Source of the DNA: Parvimonas micra
Lineage (GTDB): Bacteria > Bacillota > Clostridia > Tissierellales > Peptoniphilaceae
Direction of reading: 5' to 3'
DNA length: 64,000 nt
NCBI RefSeq assembly: GCF_021300775.1
Contig: NZ_JAJTJP010000003.1
Location: forward strand, 310,001-374,000
A program made the translations under genes and the position numbers. Each line of letters begins with the position of its first letter. Within the stretch, counting starts at the first letter, position 1. The notes under the pieces are model-generated. The model saw nothing but the letters and a program-made list of their open reading frames with translations, was not told where the DNA came from and made no database searches. Shown here one piece after another: positions 36,331 to 44,621 of this stretch.

Positions 36331-37611
36331 CTAGCTAATTTGTGATAATATTTCTTTTGGTTTTTTTATTAAAATTAAACCTGATGCAAAAATTACTGAT
36401 AAAACAATAATTAACAATAAAATTCCATAACTTTGAACAAAAGTTATGGAATTTTCAACACTAAATCCACTGCTTGCAAAACTTGAAGGAATTGATGCAG
36501 TATCCTCTGAACTAATCAACCCACCAATAATTTGATTTACAACTATATTTCCAGTTATTAAAGAAACTATAATTGTAGGAATAGAGATAAAAACTAATTC
36601 TAAAATAAATTGAGTAATTATTTTAAATTTATTTACTCCAATAGATAACAATATTCCAATTTCATATATTCTTTCTCTTAGCCATAAAATCAAAATCAGC
36701 GAAAGAACTACAGAGCCACCAATCATTATTGAATAAGTCATTATTTTAATAATATGCTTAACTCCGCTTAAAGATTCTAACACTTCTTTAAAAGCATTTG
36801 AGTCTTTATCAACAGTGTAATTACTCCAATTAACATTAAGTTCCTTAACCTTATTTATTGCATCATCCATTTTTTCAGGAGTATCTGTAAAAAATGTTAT
36901 CTTATTTACAAGTTCTTTTTCTTCATTATTCAAAGCCTTTTGTGCTGAATCATAATCAGTAAACATCATATTTTCACTCAAGTCAGAAGACAAACCAGTT
37001 TGTGTTTCCTGTTTCTTTCCAGTAAAAATACCCACTATTTCAAATTCAGTTTTTTTATTGCTTTTAGACATTTCATTAGTATTAACAAATTCTAAACTAA
37101 CCTTATCTCCAAGTTTTAAATTGTTATGTTCAGCAAATTCTTCATGAACTAAAATTTTAAACTTATCATTTTTTTCAAGATTTCTTCCCTCTTTAATAGA
37201 AAACACTCCACTACTAAACAAAACATCCCTTTTAACATTACTTGTAGATTGAATTGAAACAATATTTTTAAGTTCATTTGGAATATCATCTCTAGTAATT
37301 TGTTGACCACTTTCAACAACATTTGCATTATGTAATCTAGCCAATCCCTCATAATGATTAATAGTTTCTGCAATTTCTTTAATATCTTCTATTTTTTTAA
37401 ACTCATTCCTATCAAAATATCCATTGCCATCTTTTCTAGTTATAGATGAAGAGGAATTTGATGATTTGTATAAAGACTTCTCCATGCTAGTTCCAGATTT
37501 TAATATATTTAAACAAGCATATAAACAAGAAAGTACAACTGTTAAAATAATAAAAACAATTAATGTTCTATTCTTTTTTCTTAAAACATATGCCATCGCA
37601 TTTTTAACCAC
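36331..37611 (-). CDS. ABC transporter permease (FtsX/MacB type), Vex1-like
   Basis: 426 residues, same plan as the second permease: one N-terminal helix, an extracytoplasmic domain and three C-terminal helices with RERIYEIGILLSIGVNKFKIITQF. It is the first gene of the operon. The order permease-ATPase-permease-RR-HK matches vex1-vex2-vex3-vncR-vncS of Streptococcus pneumoniae, but no pep27-like ORF is present. Confidence 0.88.
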   Translation of the reverse strand: MVKNAMAYVLRKKNRTLIVFIILTVVLSCLYACLNILKSGTSMEKSLYKSSNSSSSITRKDGNGYFDRNEFKKIEDIKEIAETINHYEGLARLHNANVVESGQQITRDDIPNELKNIVSIQSTSNVKRDVLFSSGVFSIKEGRNLEKNDKFKILVHEEFAEHNNLKLGDKVSLEFVNTNEMSKSNKKTEFEIVGIFTGKKQETQTGLSSDLSENMMFTDYDSAQKALNNEEKELVNKITFFTDTPEKMDDAINKVKELNVNWSNYTVDKDSNAFKEVLESLSGVKHIIKIMTYSIMIGGSVVLSLILILWLRERIYEIGILLSIGVNKFKIITQFILELVFISIPTIIVSLITGNIVVNQIIGGLISSEDTASIPSSFASSGFSVENSITFVQSYGILLLIIVLSVIFASGLILIKKPKEILSQIS

Positions 37612-37736
37612 TATCTTATTTCGCTCCTCTCTTATTACAATGATTTTCTTCGCAAGAGATATTTTAAACTAGATTTATGAAATGTTTATGAAATGAAAAA
37701 TTTTTTTGATTTTTTAATAATTTTAATAGCGGGAGG

Positions 37737-37820
37737 CTTTAGGAGATCTCTCCATTTCGCGTTGCTCCAGTCGAGATGACGTGTTGAGGGATTTACTTTG
37801 CTTGTTGCTATGACGTGAAT
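37737..37820 (+). repeat. Dispersed intergenic repeat, copy R1
   Basis: Contains GGAGATCTCTCCATTTCGC, TCGAGATGACGTGTTGAGGG and GCTATGACGTGAA. The blocks GATGACGTGTT-G-GG-TTT and TATGACGTGAA recur at 41197-41340 and 58769-58847. It lies between the vex-like operon and the sirtuin gene. No coding potential. Confidence 0.75.
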
Positions 37821-37870
37821 TAATATATTTATATTCAGTTTATAAATAACTTTACTTCTTATTTACACAA

Positions 37871-37900
37871 AAAAAGAATACTCTTTTGAGTATTCTTTTT
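37871..37900 (-). terminator. Terminator after the sirtuin gene
   Basis: Stem AAAAAGAATACTC/GAGTATTCTTTTT, loop TTTT, overlapping the stop codon at 37899. Confidence 0.8.
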
Positions 37901-38885
37901 ATTTCATAATTTTCTTTAGTATTTCTCCAATATCTCCATTTATACAAATACTTCTATCTTTTATTTGAGTTGGACAGAATGCTTCATTATAGTTAATACA
38001 AGCATATACTGCATTTTTATTTTCAATTGCCATTTGCCAGAAAGGATATTTTATAATTACTGGTGTATTATTTCCAACTCCTAGCTCTAAAAAGAGTATA
38101 TGTTTATCTTTATATTTTTCAAGAAAATCAGAATATGCTTTAGACGCCCTTTGCCAACCTTCATCCTCTACAAAATAACTATCCACACGAAGATTCATAG
38201 TTACATCCGAATCATCGGGACATTTTGGAATTAACTCAGTCGGAATTTTCATTGATATTTCTTTATTATCAGGAACTTCAAAAATACCTTCTTCATTTTT
38301 CTTAAAACCTTGAGCTTCTATAGCTTTCAAAACCCACTCTTCGTTATCGTAAGTATTTTGATTTTGTGAATTCACGCTTTGAAATAATCCATAATCACCT
38401 TGAGTATAGAAAAGACGTTTTTTATCAAATCCCGCTCTTTGAAATTGATGATCTACATTTGTCGTTATAACAAAATATTCTTTATCCTTTATAATGGAAA
38501 ACAAATCTCCGTAAACCGGTTTCGGTGGTTCGATATATCTATTAAAATATATATGTCTTGCCCACCAAGCCCATGTTGTTTCTTTATCTGGAAATGGATA
38601 AAAGCCACCTGAATACATATCGCTTATTCCAAATTTTTTTGAAAAATCAAAAAAATATTTTTCAAATCTCTCTCCACTATAAGTAAAACCTGCAGAAGTT
38701 GAAAGTCCAGCTCCTGCACCTATTACAATTGCATCAGCATTTTTTATTTCATTTTTTAAATTTTCAATTTTTACTTCTTCTAACTCTTCTTGAGACGATA
38801 TATTTTTTCCAACAGACTTTAATCCCTTAAGTCCAATTTGAATACTTTCTCTATATCCGTCTGTTTTATTATAATTTTCTTTCAT
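37899..38885 (-). CDS. Class M sirtuin (SirTM), protein ADP-ribosyltransferase
   Basis: 328 residues from ATG 38885; a longer open frame upstream only reads through the macrodomain gene. NAD-binding GAGAGLSTSAGF (56-67), TTNVDHQFQRAGF (Asn143, Asp145) and TQGDYG, where Gln162 replaces the catalytic His of deacetylating sirtuins. This replacement marks SirTM, which ADP-ribosylates rather than deacetylates (known from Staphylococcus and Streptococcus homologues). It overlaps the macrodomain gene by 17 bp. The lipoylated target GcvH-L and ligase LplA2 usual for this operon are not beside it. Confidence 0.88.
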   Translation of the reverse strand: MKENYNKTDGYRESIQIGLKGLKSVGKNISSQEELEEVKIENLKNEIKNADAIVIGAGAGLSTSAGFTYSGERFEKYFFDFSKKFGISDMYSGGFYPFPDKETTWAWWARHIYFNRYIEPPKPVYGDLFSIIKDKEYFVITTNVDHQFQRAGFDKKRLFYTQGDYGLFQSVNSQNQNTYDNEEWVLKAIEAQGFKKNEEGIFEVPDNKEISMKIPTELIPKCPDDSDVTMNLRVDSYFVEDEGWQRASKAYSDFLEKYKDKHILFLELGVGNNTPVIIKYPFWQMAIENKNAVYACINYNEAFCPTQIKDRSICINGDIGEILKKIMK

Positions 38886-39666
38886 AATATTTCTTATCCT
38901 CATCTTTGAAAACATTAAAAATAATTCTATCCATTGCCATTGGATGCTCTTTAACCCATTTTTTTGTTGTATCAATTGCGATTTCTGCTGCTCTTTCTTT
39001 TGGAAATCTAAATTCACCTGTTGATATACAACAAAATGCTACACTTTTAAGTCCATTTTCCAAACACATATCCAAAGTTCTTCCATAACAGTCAGCTAAA
39101 TCTTTTTCCAAATCTTCTGTAAGCTCTCCATAAACGATAGGCCCAACAATATGAATTACTTTTTTTGAAGGTAGATTGTATGCATCAGTAAGCATTGGAA
39201 TAGCCGTTGGCTGTTTGTAATCCTCTCCATATTTTTTCTTAAGTTCCTTCATCTTTTCATTACATTCAGCTCTTAGTTGTATTCCTGAGAAAGTGTGTAT
39301 TTGATTATCAATACATAGATGCATTGGAGCCCAACACCCAAGCATTATTGAATTTGCGGCATTAACTATTGCATCAACCTTGAGTCTTGTAATATCTCCC
39401 TGCCATATAGAAAAAATATCTTTTATAATAGGAATATCTTTTAACTCTACAATTCCCTTTTCTTCTGCACAAAATTTTAAAAATTCATCTTGAACTTTTA
39501 AAACCTCATCATCCATTTTTCTTGGAATACGGATATTCATAAGAGAACGCAAAATAATTTTCTTTTGACTTTCGTCCTCAGGAATTGGTATATGTTTATA
39601 ATCGTCTGACTCAGCTATAAATGCTTTTACTAAATAATCCAACATTTGTTCTTTATTTTTATTCAT
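38869..39666 (-). CDS. Zinc-dependent macrodomain (ADP-ribosyl hydrolase)
   Basis: 265 residues. A helical N-terminal extension (1-75) precedes the macrodomain. DAIVNAANS gives the ADP-ribose-binding Asn residues (102, 105), and GCWAPMHLCID provides the Zn ligands Cys111, His116 and Cys118 of the Zn-Macro class. Zn-Macro enzymes remove the ADP-ribose that SirTM attaches. The two genes are translationally coupled, giving a matched writer/eraser pair. Confidence 0.92.
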   Translation of the reverse strand: MNKNKEQMLDYLVKAFIAESDDYKHIPIPEDESQKKIILRSLMNIRIPRKMDDEVLKVQDEFLKFCAEEKGIVELKDIPIIKDIFSIWQGDITRLKVDAIVNAANSIMLGCWAPMHLCIDNQIHTFSGIQLRAECNEKMKELKKKYGEDYKQPTAIPMLTDAYNLPSKKVIHIVGPIVYGELTEDLEKDLADCYGRTLDMCLENGLKSVAFCCISTGEFRFPKERAAEIAIDTTKKWVKEHPMAMDRIIFNVFKDEDKKYYERKL

Positions 39667-39722
39667 ATAATCACTCTCTTATTTTTAATTGTTAATACTA
39701 TTATACTACTTTTGAAAATAAA

Positions 39723-39746
39723 AAGAAGAACATAAATGTTCTTCTT
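39723..39746 (-). terminator. Terminator after ccdA
   Basis: Stem AAGAAGAACAT/ATGTTCTTCTT with loop AA just after the ccdA stop. A T run follows on the minus strand. Confidence 0.8.
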
Positions 39747-39756
39747 AAAATTTTTA

Positions 39757-40449
39757 TTAAAATCCTAGATATAGGAAATATAATCCGATTAGTAAAATAA
39801 TTATTCCAAAAACTATTTTTACAATATCTGAAATTTTCCCATAAGATTTATTTGACATCACTTTACCAACAAATCCTGTACTTGTTCCTGCAACAATAAC
39901 TAAAATACTATTTCCTATTGAATAAAGTAAGAATAATAACACTCCCCAAAGCAAACTTCCTTTTGAAGCAACAATTGCAAGTAAAGCAACTAAAATCGGT
40001 GTTGAACAAGGGCTAGAAAATAATCCCGCCATTATTCCAACAATCAAAGCTCCAACATAGCCTGTCTTTTTGCTTTTATTAGTCAAAATTTTACTTGGAA
40101 TTACATTTATTACTTCCCAAGTTTGTAATGCCATTAAAATCATTACAGTTCCTAGAAATAAATTCCAAAATTGTCCTGATTGATTGAAAATTTTACTTAA
40201 CAATGCCGCTAAAACTCCAAGTGTTGTATAAGTTATAGCCATACCGATTGCAAATACAACGGAAGTTTTAAAAGCTCTTTTTGTATCATCTTCTTTTGTG
40301 CCAGTCATATATCCAATAACTAATGGAATTGAAGCAAGTGAGCATGGTGAAATAGAAGTAAGTATCCCTCCAAGTAAAGCTAAAATTGGAGCAAAGATAC
40401 TAAATGATTTTAAACCATTACCTATTAAGCTCTCTAAATTATTTAGCAT
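39757..40449 (-). CDS. ccdA: CcdA-type thiol-disulfide membrane oxidoreductase
   Basis: 230 residues with six membrane helices. The two redox Cys are in ISPCSLASIPLVIGYM (helix 1) and FSSPCSTPILVALLA (helix 4), the CcdA/DsbD-beta arrangement. It carries electrons from cytoplasmic thioredoxin to an extracytoplasmic thioredoxin-like partner. That partner is very likely the product of the gene overlapping it by 11 bp. GAGGAG lies ten bases before the ATG. Confidence 0.92.
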   Translation of the reverse strand: MLNNLESLIGNGLKSFSIFAPILALLGGILTSISPCSLASIPLVIGYMTGTKEDDTKRAFKTSVVFAIGMAITYTTLGVLAALLSKIFNQSGQFWNLFLGTVMILMALQTWEVINVIPSKILTNKSKKTGYVGALIVGIMAGLFSSPCSTPILVALLAIVASKGSLLWGVLLFLLYSIGNSILVIVAGTSTGFVGKVMSNKSYGKISDIVKIVFGIIILLIGLYFLYLGF

Positions 40450-41041
40450 TTTTTAACATCTCCTCAATAACTGCCTTTAAATCTTCGTATTGAACAACTC
40501 CCTCTGAACCACCTAATTTTAATTCTCCAGATTTTCTATCTTCATAAGCAACATAGTTAATTCTTGATTCTAATTCTTCTGGGCTTTTAAATGGTGTTCC
40601 ATCTGCATTAAAGTAAAATAATGTAGGTGTTACTCTTATAGGGAATTGTGACGTAAAGTCCATTTCTTTTCTAATATTAATAGTTTGTATAATTACTCTA
40701 TCTTTATATTCTTCTCTTAGTTTTTCCAAAACCTTATGCTGTATAGTACAAGCATGTCAACCATCTTGGCTAAAATCTAAAATCATTACTTTCTTTTGAC
40801 TTTTTAAACTTTCCAAAGTAAGTTTTTCATTTGACTTAGACTCATTTTTTGTTTCTTCCTTTTTGCTAGAGTCATTATTTGTACTTGATTCTTTTTTAGA
40901 ATCTGTATTTTTATTTTGGTTTTCAGTAACTGTATTATTACTTGTGTTTTCATCTTTATTTTTTACAAAGAAATTTTTGAAAACAAAAAGACCTATAACT
41001 AATACAAGTACTGCACCAAGTGCAATAATTTTCTTTTTCAT
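40439..41041 (-). CDS. Membrane-anchored thioredoxin-like selenoprotein (in-frame TGA read as Sec)
   Basis: Read through TGA 40759-40757, the frame gives 200 residues: an N-terminal membrane anchor (about 5-22), a Lys/Asn/Ser-rich linker (28-72) and a thioredoxin fold (73-200). The line VMILDFSQDG-U-HAC places Sec95 and Cys98 in a UxxC redox motif exactly where thioredoxins have CxxC. The cis-proline (VTPT, Pro139) is present. A hairpin (ATGCT-T-GTA / TACAGCAT) starts directly after the TGA, a possible bacterial SECIS. Downstream codons stay in frame to the stop and the gene overlaps ccdA. Alternative: a Cys-to-stop nonsense mutation (TGT to TGA). Confidence 0.82.
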
Positions 41042-41196
41042 AGTTCTCTCTCCTATTCTATATTATTTTCAATATACCCTTTAATTAAAATAAATAATCA
41101 TAATCAAAAAGAAGAATGACAATTTAATTGCAAAATACTTTTAATTTAGTTCAATTGTCCCTGATAATCTTATTAGATTGTTTAATAATTATGGTG

Positions 41197-41340
41197 CTTA
41201 GGAGATTTCCAGAGTCGTTGTACTCAATGACTCCGTCAGACCTACTTTTGTTTTCAAGCAAACAAAGTTAGGACTAGATTCACTACGCTCAAGATGACGT
41301 GTTAGGGGCTTTTCTCTACATTGTGCTATGACGTGAAACT
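41197..41340 (+). repeat. Dispersed intergenic repeat, copy R2 (long form)
   Basis: Blocks in order: GGAGATTTCCAGAGTCG, GTCAGACCTACT, CAAGCAAACAAAGTTAGG, CTAGATTCACTACGCTCAAG, ATGACGTGTTAGGGG and GCTATGACGTGAA. The first four match the inverted copy R4 and the last two match R1 and R3. The surrounding gap 41042-41395 holds no gene. Confidence 0.8.
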
Positions 41341-41386
41341 TTTTATTCCCCTAACCTTTTCTATAATTTTTGGAGTTTTTGAAATA

Positions 41387-41410
41387 AAAAATAGGCTATA
41401 AGCCTATTTT
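41387..41410 (-). terminator. Terminator after pyridoxal kinase gene
   Basis: Stem AAAATAGGCT/AGCCTATTTT with loop ATA and an A/T run on each side. It overlaps the stop codon at 41396. Confidence 0.75.
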
Positions 41411-42181
41411 AAAATTTTCTAATTTAATTTCATTTAAACCTTCAAATTTTTCTTGATTTTTTATATTTTCATATAATAAATCTTGAATTTTATCAATTGA
41501 TTTTTCTAAATTTTCATTTTTTAATAACTCATTTGTTACTAGAGATGAGAAAGCATCTCCCGTTCCAGAAATCTTTACTTCAATCTTATCTTTTTCAAAC
41601 CATTTTGAAGTTTTTTCTGAAAGATAAAATGTGTTTAGCTTGTTATTTTCTTCAAAACTTTTAATTAAAACTTGTTTTGAACCCATTTTTTTTAATTTTT
41701 TCGCTATTTCTTCCACATCTTCTCTTTTGATTTCAGAAAAGTTTTTATCATAATCTGTAAGCAAAATTGCTTCTGTAAGGTTTGGAGTTACTACTTCCGT
41801 ATATTTTAAAAATTCTCTATAAAATTCAATTTGTTCAACTTTTGTACCTGAATATTTTGCTCCATTATCTCCAAGTATTGGATCTAAAATTACTTTTCCT
41901 TTAAAATTTTGCAAAATTTCTTTTATAAATTTAAAATATTTCTTATTATCGATAAATCCAATATAAATTGCGTCAACATCTTTAATTTCAAAAACTTTTT
42001 TTGTTACTTCTTCAAAATTTGGCAAATCAAAGCTAATGTAATCTTTATAGCTCATATTTGATGAAAATATTTTTGTTGGAACTCCAAATACTTCATGTCC
42101 ATTTTGTGTAAGAACTGAAATGTTAACTTTTAAAGCACAATTTCCAACACAACAATAGTCATTTAGAACTAAAATTTTCAT
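41396..42181 (-). CDS. Pyridoxal/pyridoxamine kinase
   Basis: 261 residues of the ribokinase-like PfkB/PdxK fold. VLNDYCCVGNCALKVNISVL forms the substrate side, LDPILGDNG the middle, VTPNLTEAILL the ATP side and ISGTGDAFSSLV carries the catalytic Asp. It phosphorylates vitamin B6 vitamers to make PLP. It starts one base from the ECF transporter gene and shares its promoter. Confidence 0.88.
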   Translation of the reverse strand: MKILVLNDYCCVGNCALKVNISVLTQNGHEVFGVPTKIFSSNMSYKDYISFDLPNFEEVTKKVFEIKDVDAIYIGFIDNKKYFKFIKEILQNFKGKVILDPILGDNGAKYSGTKVEQIEFYREFLKYTEVVTPNLTEAILLTDYDKNFSEIKREDVEEIAKKLKKMGSKQVLIKSFEENNKLNTFYLSEKTSKWFEKDKIEVKISGTGDAFSSLVTNELLKNENLEKSIDKIQDLLYENIKNQEKFEGLNEIKLENFKIGL

Positions 42182-42733
42182 CTATCTTAAAGCCTTTTTT
42201 AATATTGGTTGTAATGCTTGTACTAAAACTACTGCAATTATTACACCTGCGATAGCATTTGTTGTTGAAGCTCCTAGTCTTTGTAATCCTTTTGCAATTG
42301 CTCCTGCTTGTGGTAAGCCCTTAACATAAATATCAGTAATATAACTCTTTGAAAGATATAAAATTACATAAGTAACAGCTCCTACTATTGAGCCTATTAT
42401 ATTTTTATTTAAATTTTCAGCTTTTGCTCCATGTGAATAAGCAATTTTTCCACAGATGAAAGCCATTAAAAATTTGAATGCAAATGTAAATGGTGCAGAA
42501 GGTAAATAAACAGGATTAAAAAGGTCAAAAAGTGCAGAGCCAAAACCTGCTGCAAGTCCACCTGTTACTGGTCCTAATATTAAACCACATAATAAGCAAA
42601 ATCCATTTCCAATATGTATTCTAGTTTCACTTCCGCCAAGAGGTATACGAATTTGGATTTGTGATGCGACAAATACTAATGCTGCCATTACTCCTATTAA
42701 TGTTATTTTCTTTATGTTTAGTTTGTTTTCCAT
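42182..42733 (-). CDS. ECF transporter substrate-binding (S) component, probably for vitamin B6
   Basis: 183 residues from ATG 42733, with AAGGAG nine bases upstream. Six membrane helices; RIHIGNGFCLLCGLILGPVTGGLAAGFGSALFDLF is typical of S components. It needs the shared EcfA/EcfT module, which is not in this window. Pyridoxine specificity (PdxU-like) is inferred from the operon with pyridoxal kinase and the divergent PdxR-like gene. Confidence 0.82.
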   Translation of the reverse strand: MENKLNIKKITLIGVMAALVFVASQIQIRIPLGGSETRIHIGNGFCLLCGLILGPVTGGLAAGFGSALFDLFNPVYLPSAPFTFAFKFLMAFICGKIAYSHGAKAENLNKNIIGSIVGAVTYVILYLSKSYITDIYVKGLPQAGAIAKGLQRLGASTTNAIAGVIIAVVLVQALQPILKKALR

Positions 42734-42746
42734 ATAAAACACTCCT

Positions 42747-42775
42747 TTGATTATTTTGTTCAAATATAGTATAAT
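42747..42775 (+). promoter_or_regulatory. Promoter of the pdxR-like gene
   Basis: -35 TTGATT (42747-42752), 17-nt spacer, -10 TATAAT (42770-42775), start near 42782. It overlaps the -10 of the divergent kinase/transporter promoter (TATACT on the minus strand, 42773-42768). Confidence 0.6.
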
Positions 42776-42782
42776 ACATTTA

Positions 42783-42804
42783 TTGATACTATTTGTAGTA
42801 TCAA
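42783..42804. promoter_or_regulatory. Perfect inverted-repeat operator in the divergent pdx promoter region
   Basis: TTGATACTA-TTTG-TAGTATCAA, a 9-bp perfect inverted repeat. It begins at the predicted start of the regulator transcript and is centred about 32 bp upstream of the predicted start of the kinase/transporter transcript. It is the best candidate for the PdxR-type binding site. Confidence 0.65.
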
Positions 42805-42829
42805 AATAATCTTTTTTTATGGTGCCAGA

Positions 42830-44152
42830 ATGTTAATATTAAATAATGGAGTTCTCTATATTCAGATTTATGAATATTTTAAAAATGAGATAATAAACAG
42901 AACTTATAAAGCTCATACAAAGCTTCCTAGTAAGAGAAATTTAGCAAAGGAATATAAAATTTCACTAAATACTGTGGATAATGCCTATTCAAAACTAATA
43001 GAAGAAGGCTTTATTTACTCTAAAGAAAGACAGGGATTTTTTGTTTCTGATGTTGGAGAGCTTTATATTTTAGACAATAAACCAATTTATATAAAAACAG
43101 AAAATGAAAATATAGACTATGACTTTTCATATAGTGGTGTAAGCGAAGAATTTCCTTACAAGATATTTAAAAAAATCTCTTCAAATATTTTTGATAATAA
43201 AGACGTATTAGAAAAAGTTGAATATCAAGGATATCTTCCTCTTAGAATTCAAATAGCTGAATATCTAAACAAATCAAGAGGTTTTAGGACTGATGCTTCT
43301 CAAATAGTTATTTCAAGTGGTTCAGAATACCTTTTTCAAATTATTTTCGAATTAATTTCTGGAAAATTTGGAATTGAAGATCCAGGTTATAGTATGCTTT
43401 CAAATATAATGGATACAAATGATATTAAGTATAATCTTATTTCTGTTGATGAAAATGGAATGGATTTAAAAAAATTGAAAAAATCAGACTCGGATTTTTG
43501 TGTTCTAACACCTGCACATCAGTTTCCAACTGGAGTTATAATGAATATGCAAAGACGTGTTGAGCTTTTAAATATGAAAAAGATAAAATACATAATAGAA
43601 GATGATTATGATAGTGAGTTCAAATATTCAAAAAGACCAGTCCCTGCTTTAAAATCAATTGATATCAATGATAAAGTAATATATATTGGCTCTTTTTCAA
43701 AGTCAATTTCTCCTAGTTTTAGAGTAAGTTTTATGGTTTTACCTTTTGATTTAGTCGAAAAATATAATAGGATTTTTAAATATTTTATATGTCCTGTTTC
43801 AATTATGGTTCAAAAAATGCTAACAACTTTTATAGAGTCTGGAGAATTTGAAAAACATTTAAATAGAATGAGAAAAATTTATTCCAAAAAAAGACAATTA
43901 CTAATGGATATGCTAAGCGAAAGAAAAGATATTACAATAAGAGGTGCAGATGCTGGACTTCATTTAGTTTTAGAGTATCCAAAACATTATAATGAAGAAG
44001 ATATTGTGAAAAAAGCAAAAGAAAAAAAGATAAAAGTCTATGGACTTAGCTCATACGGAACAAAAAGAGAAATTCCTTCGATTTTATTAGGTTTTGCAAC
44101 ACTTAGTGACGAAAAACTAAGAGATGGAATTAAATTGCTTTTAGAAATTTAG
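42830..44152 (+). CDS. MocR/PdxR-family regulator (GntR HTH fused to aminotransferase fold)
   Basis: 440 residues. A GntR winged helix (about 8-75; KLPSKRNLAKEYKISLNTVDNAYSKLIEEGF) is followed by a class I aminotransferase-like domain with SGSEYLFQIIFEL, EDDYDSEFKY and the PLP-lysine motif GSFSKSISPSFR. Such regulators sense PLP and control vitamin B6 genes. Divergence from the B6 kinase and transporter supports this role. No clear RBS is visible before ATG 42830. Confidence 0.88.
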   Translation: MLILNNGVLYIQIYEYFKNEIINRTYKAHTKLPSKRNLAKEYKISLNTVDNAYSKLIEEGFIYSKERQGFFVSDVGELYILDNKPIYIKTENENIDYDFSYSGVSEEFPYKIFKKISSNIFDNKDVLEKVEYQGYLPLRIQIAEYLNKSRGFRTDASQIVISSGSEYLFQIIFELISGKFGIEDPGYSMLSNIMDTNDIKYNLISVDENGMDLKKLKKSDSDFCVLTPAHQFPTGVIMNMQRRVELLNMKKIKYIIEDDYDSEFKYSKRPVPALKSIDINDKVIYIGSFSKSISPSFRVSFMVLPFDLVEKYNRIFKYFICPVSIMVQKMLTTFIESGEFEKHLNRMRKIYSKKRQLLMDMLSERKDITIRGADAGLHLVLEYPKHYNEEDIVKKAKEKKIKVYGLSSYGTKREIPSILLGFATLSDEKLRDGIKLLLEI

Positions 44153-44160
44153 GAGGATTT

Positions 44161-44565
44161 ATGGAATTAAGAGAATTTGATTTTAATGAATATTTAGAAG
44201 ATATTAAGAGAATTTATAAATCAGCAAATTGGTTGGCATATCTAAAAGATGACGAAAAACTAAATAGAGCTTTTAAAAATTCAATTTATCTTTTAGGTGC
44301 TTTTGAACAGAATAAATTAATTGGCTTTATTCGCTGTTTAGGAGATGGTGAACATATAGTTATTGTTCAAGATTTGATTGTAGATTCCGACTATTACAGA
44401 CAGAGAATTGGAACAAATCTATTTAAGGCAGTTTCTGAAAAATATAAAGATGTCAGGTCTTTTTGTCTTTTTACGGATATTCATGATATTAGAGATAATG
44501 AATTTTATAAATCTCTTGGAATGGTAAAAATTGAAGAAAGAGAAATTGTTTCATATATTAGATAA
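44161..44565 (+). CDS. GNAT-family N-acetyltransferase
   Basis: 134 residues. VQDLIVDSDYYRQRIGTNLFKAVSEKY is the acetyl-CoA loop with RQRIGT, and FYKSLGMVKIEE ends the fold. Small single-domain GNATs of this type acetylate unknown small amines. It starts eight bases after the regulator, with AGGAGG in the gap, so the two are co-transcribed. Confidence 0.85.
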   Translation: MELREFDFNEYLEDIKRIYKSANWLAYLKDDEKLNRAFKNSIYLLGAFEQNKLIGFIRCLGDGEHIVIVQDLIVDSDYYRQRIGTNLFKAVSEKYKDVRSFCLFTDIHDIRDNEFYKSLGMVKIEEREIVSYIR

Positions 44566-44569
44566 AAAT

Positions 44570-44599
44570 AAAAGCTGTGAGTAATCACAGCTTTTTTTA
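44570..44599 (+). terminator. Terminator after the GNAT gene
   Basis: Stem AAAAGCTGTGA/TCACAGCTTTT with loop GTAA followed by more T residues. Confidence 0.88.
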
Positions 44600-44621
44600 A
44601 AATCATCAGTTATTTTTTAGT

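Noticed and set aside
38886-39017. Longer N-terminus for the sirtuin reading frame
   Set aside because: The extra codons overlap the macrodomain gene in another frame, lack an RBS and do not look like protein. The start at 38885 gives the normal length.
40757-40759. TGA treated as a plain nonsense mutation making a pseudogene
   Set aside because: It sits exactly at a redox Cys position, the downstream part shows no decay, and selenium genes are present. Kept as the alternative until selB/selC are confirmed.
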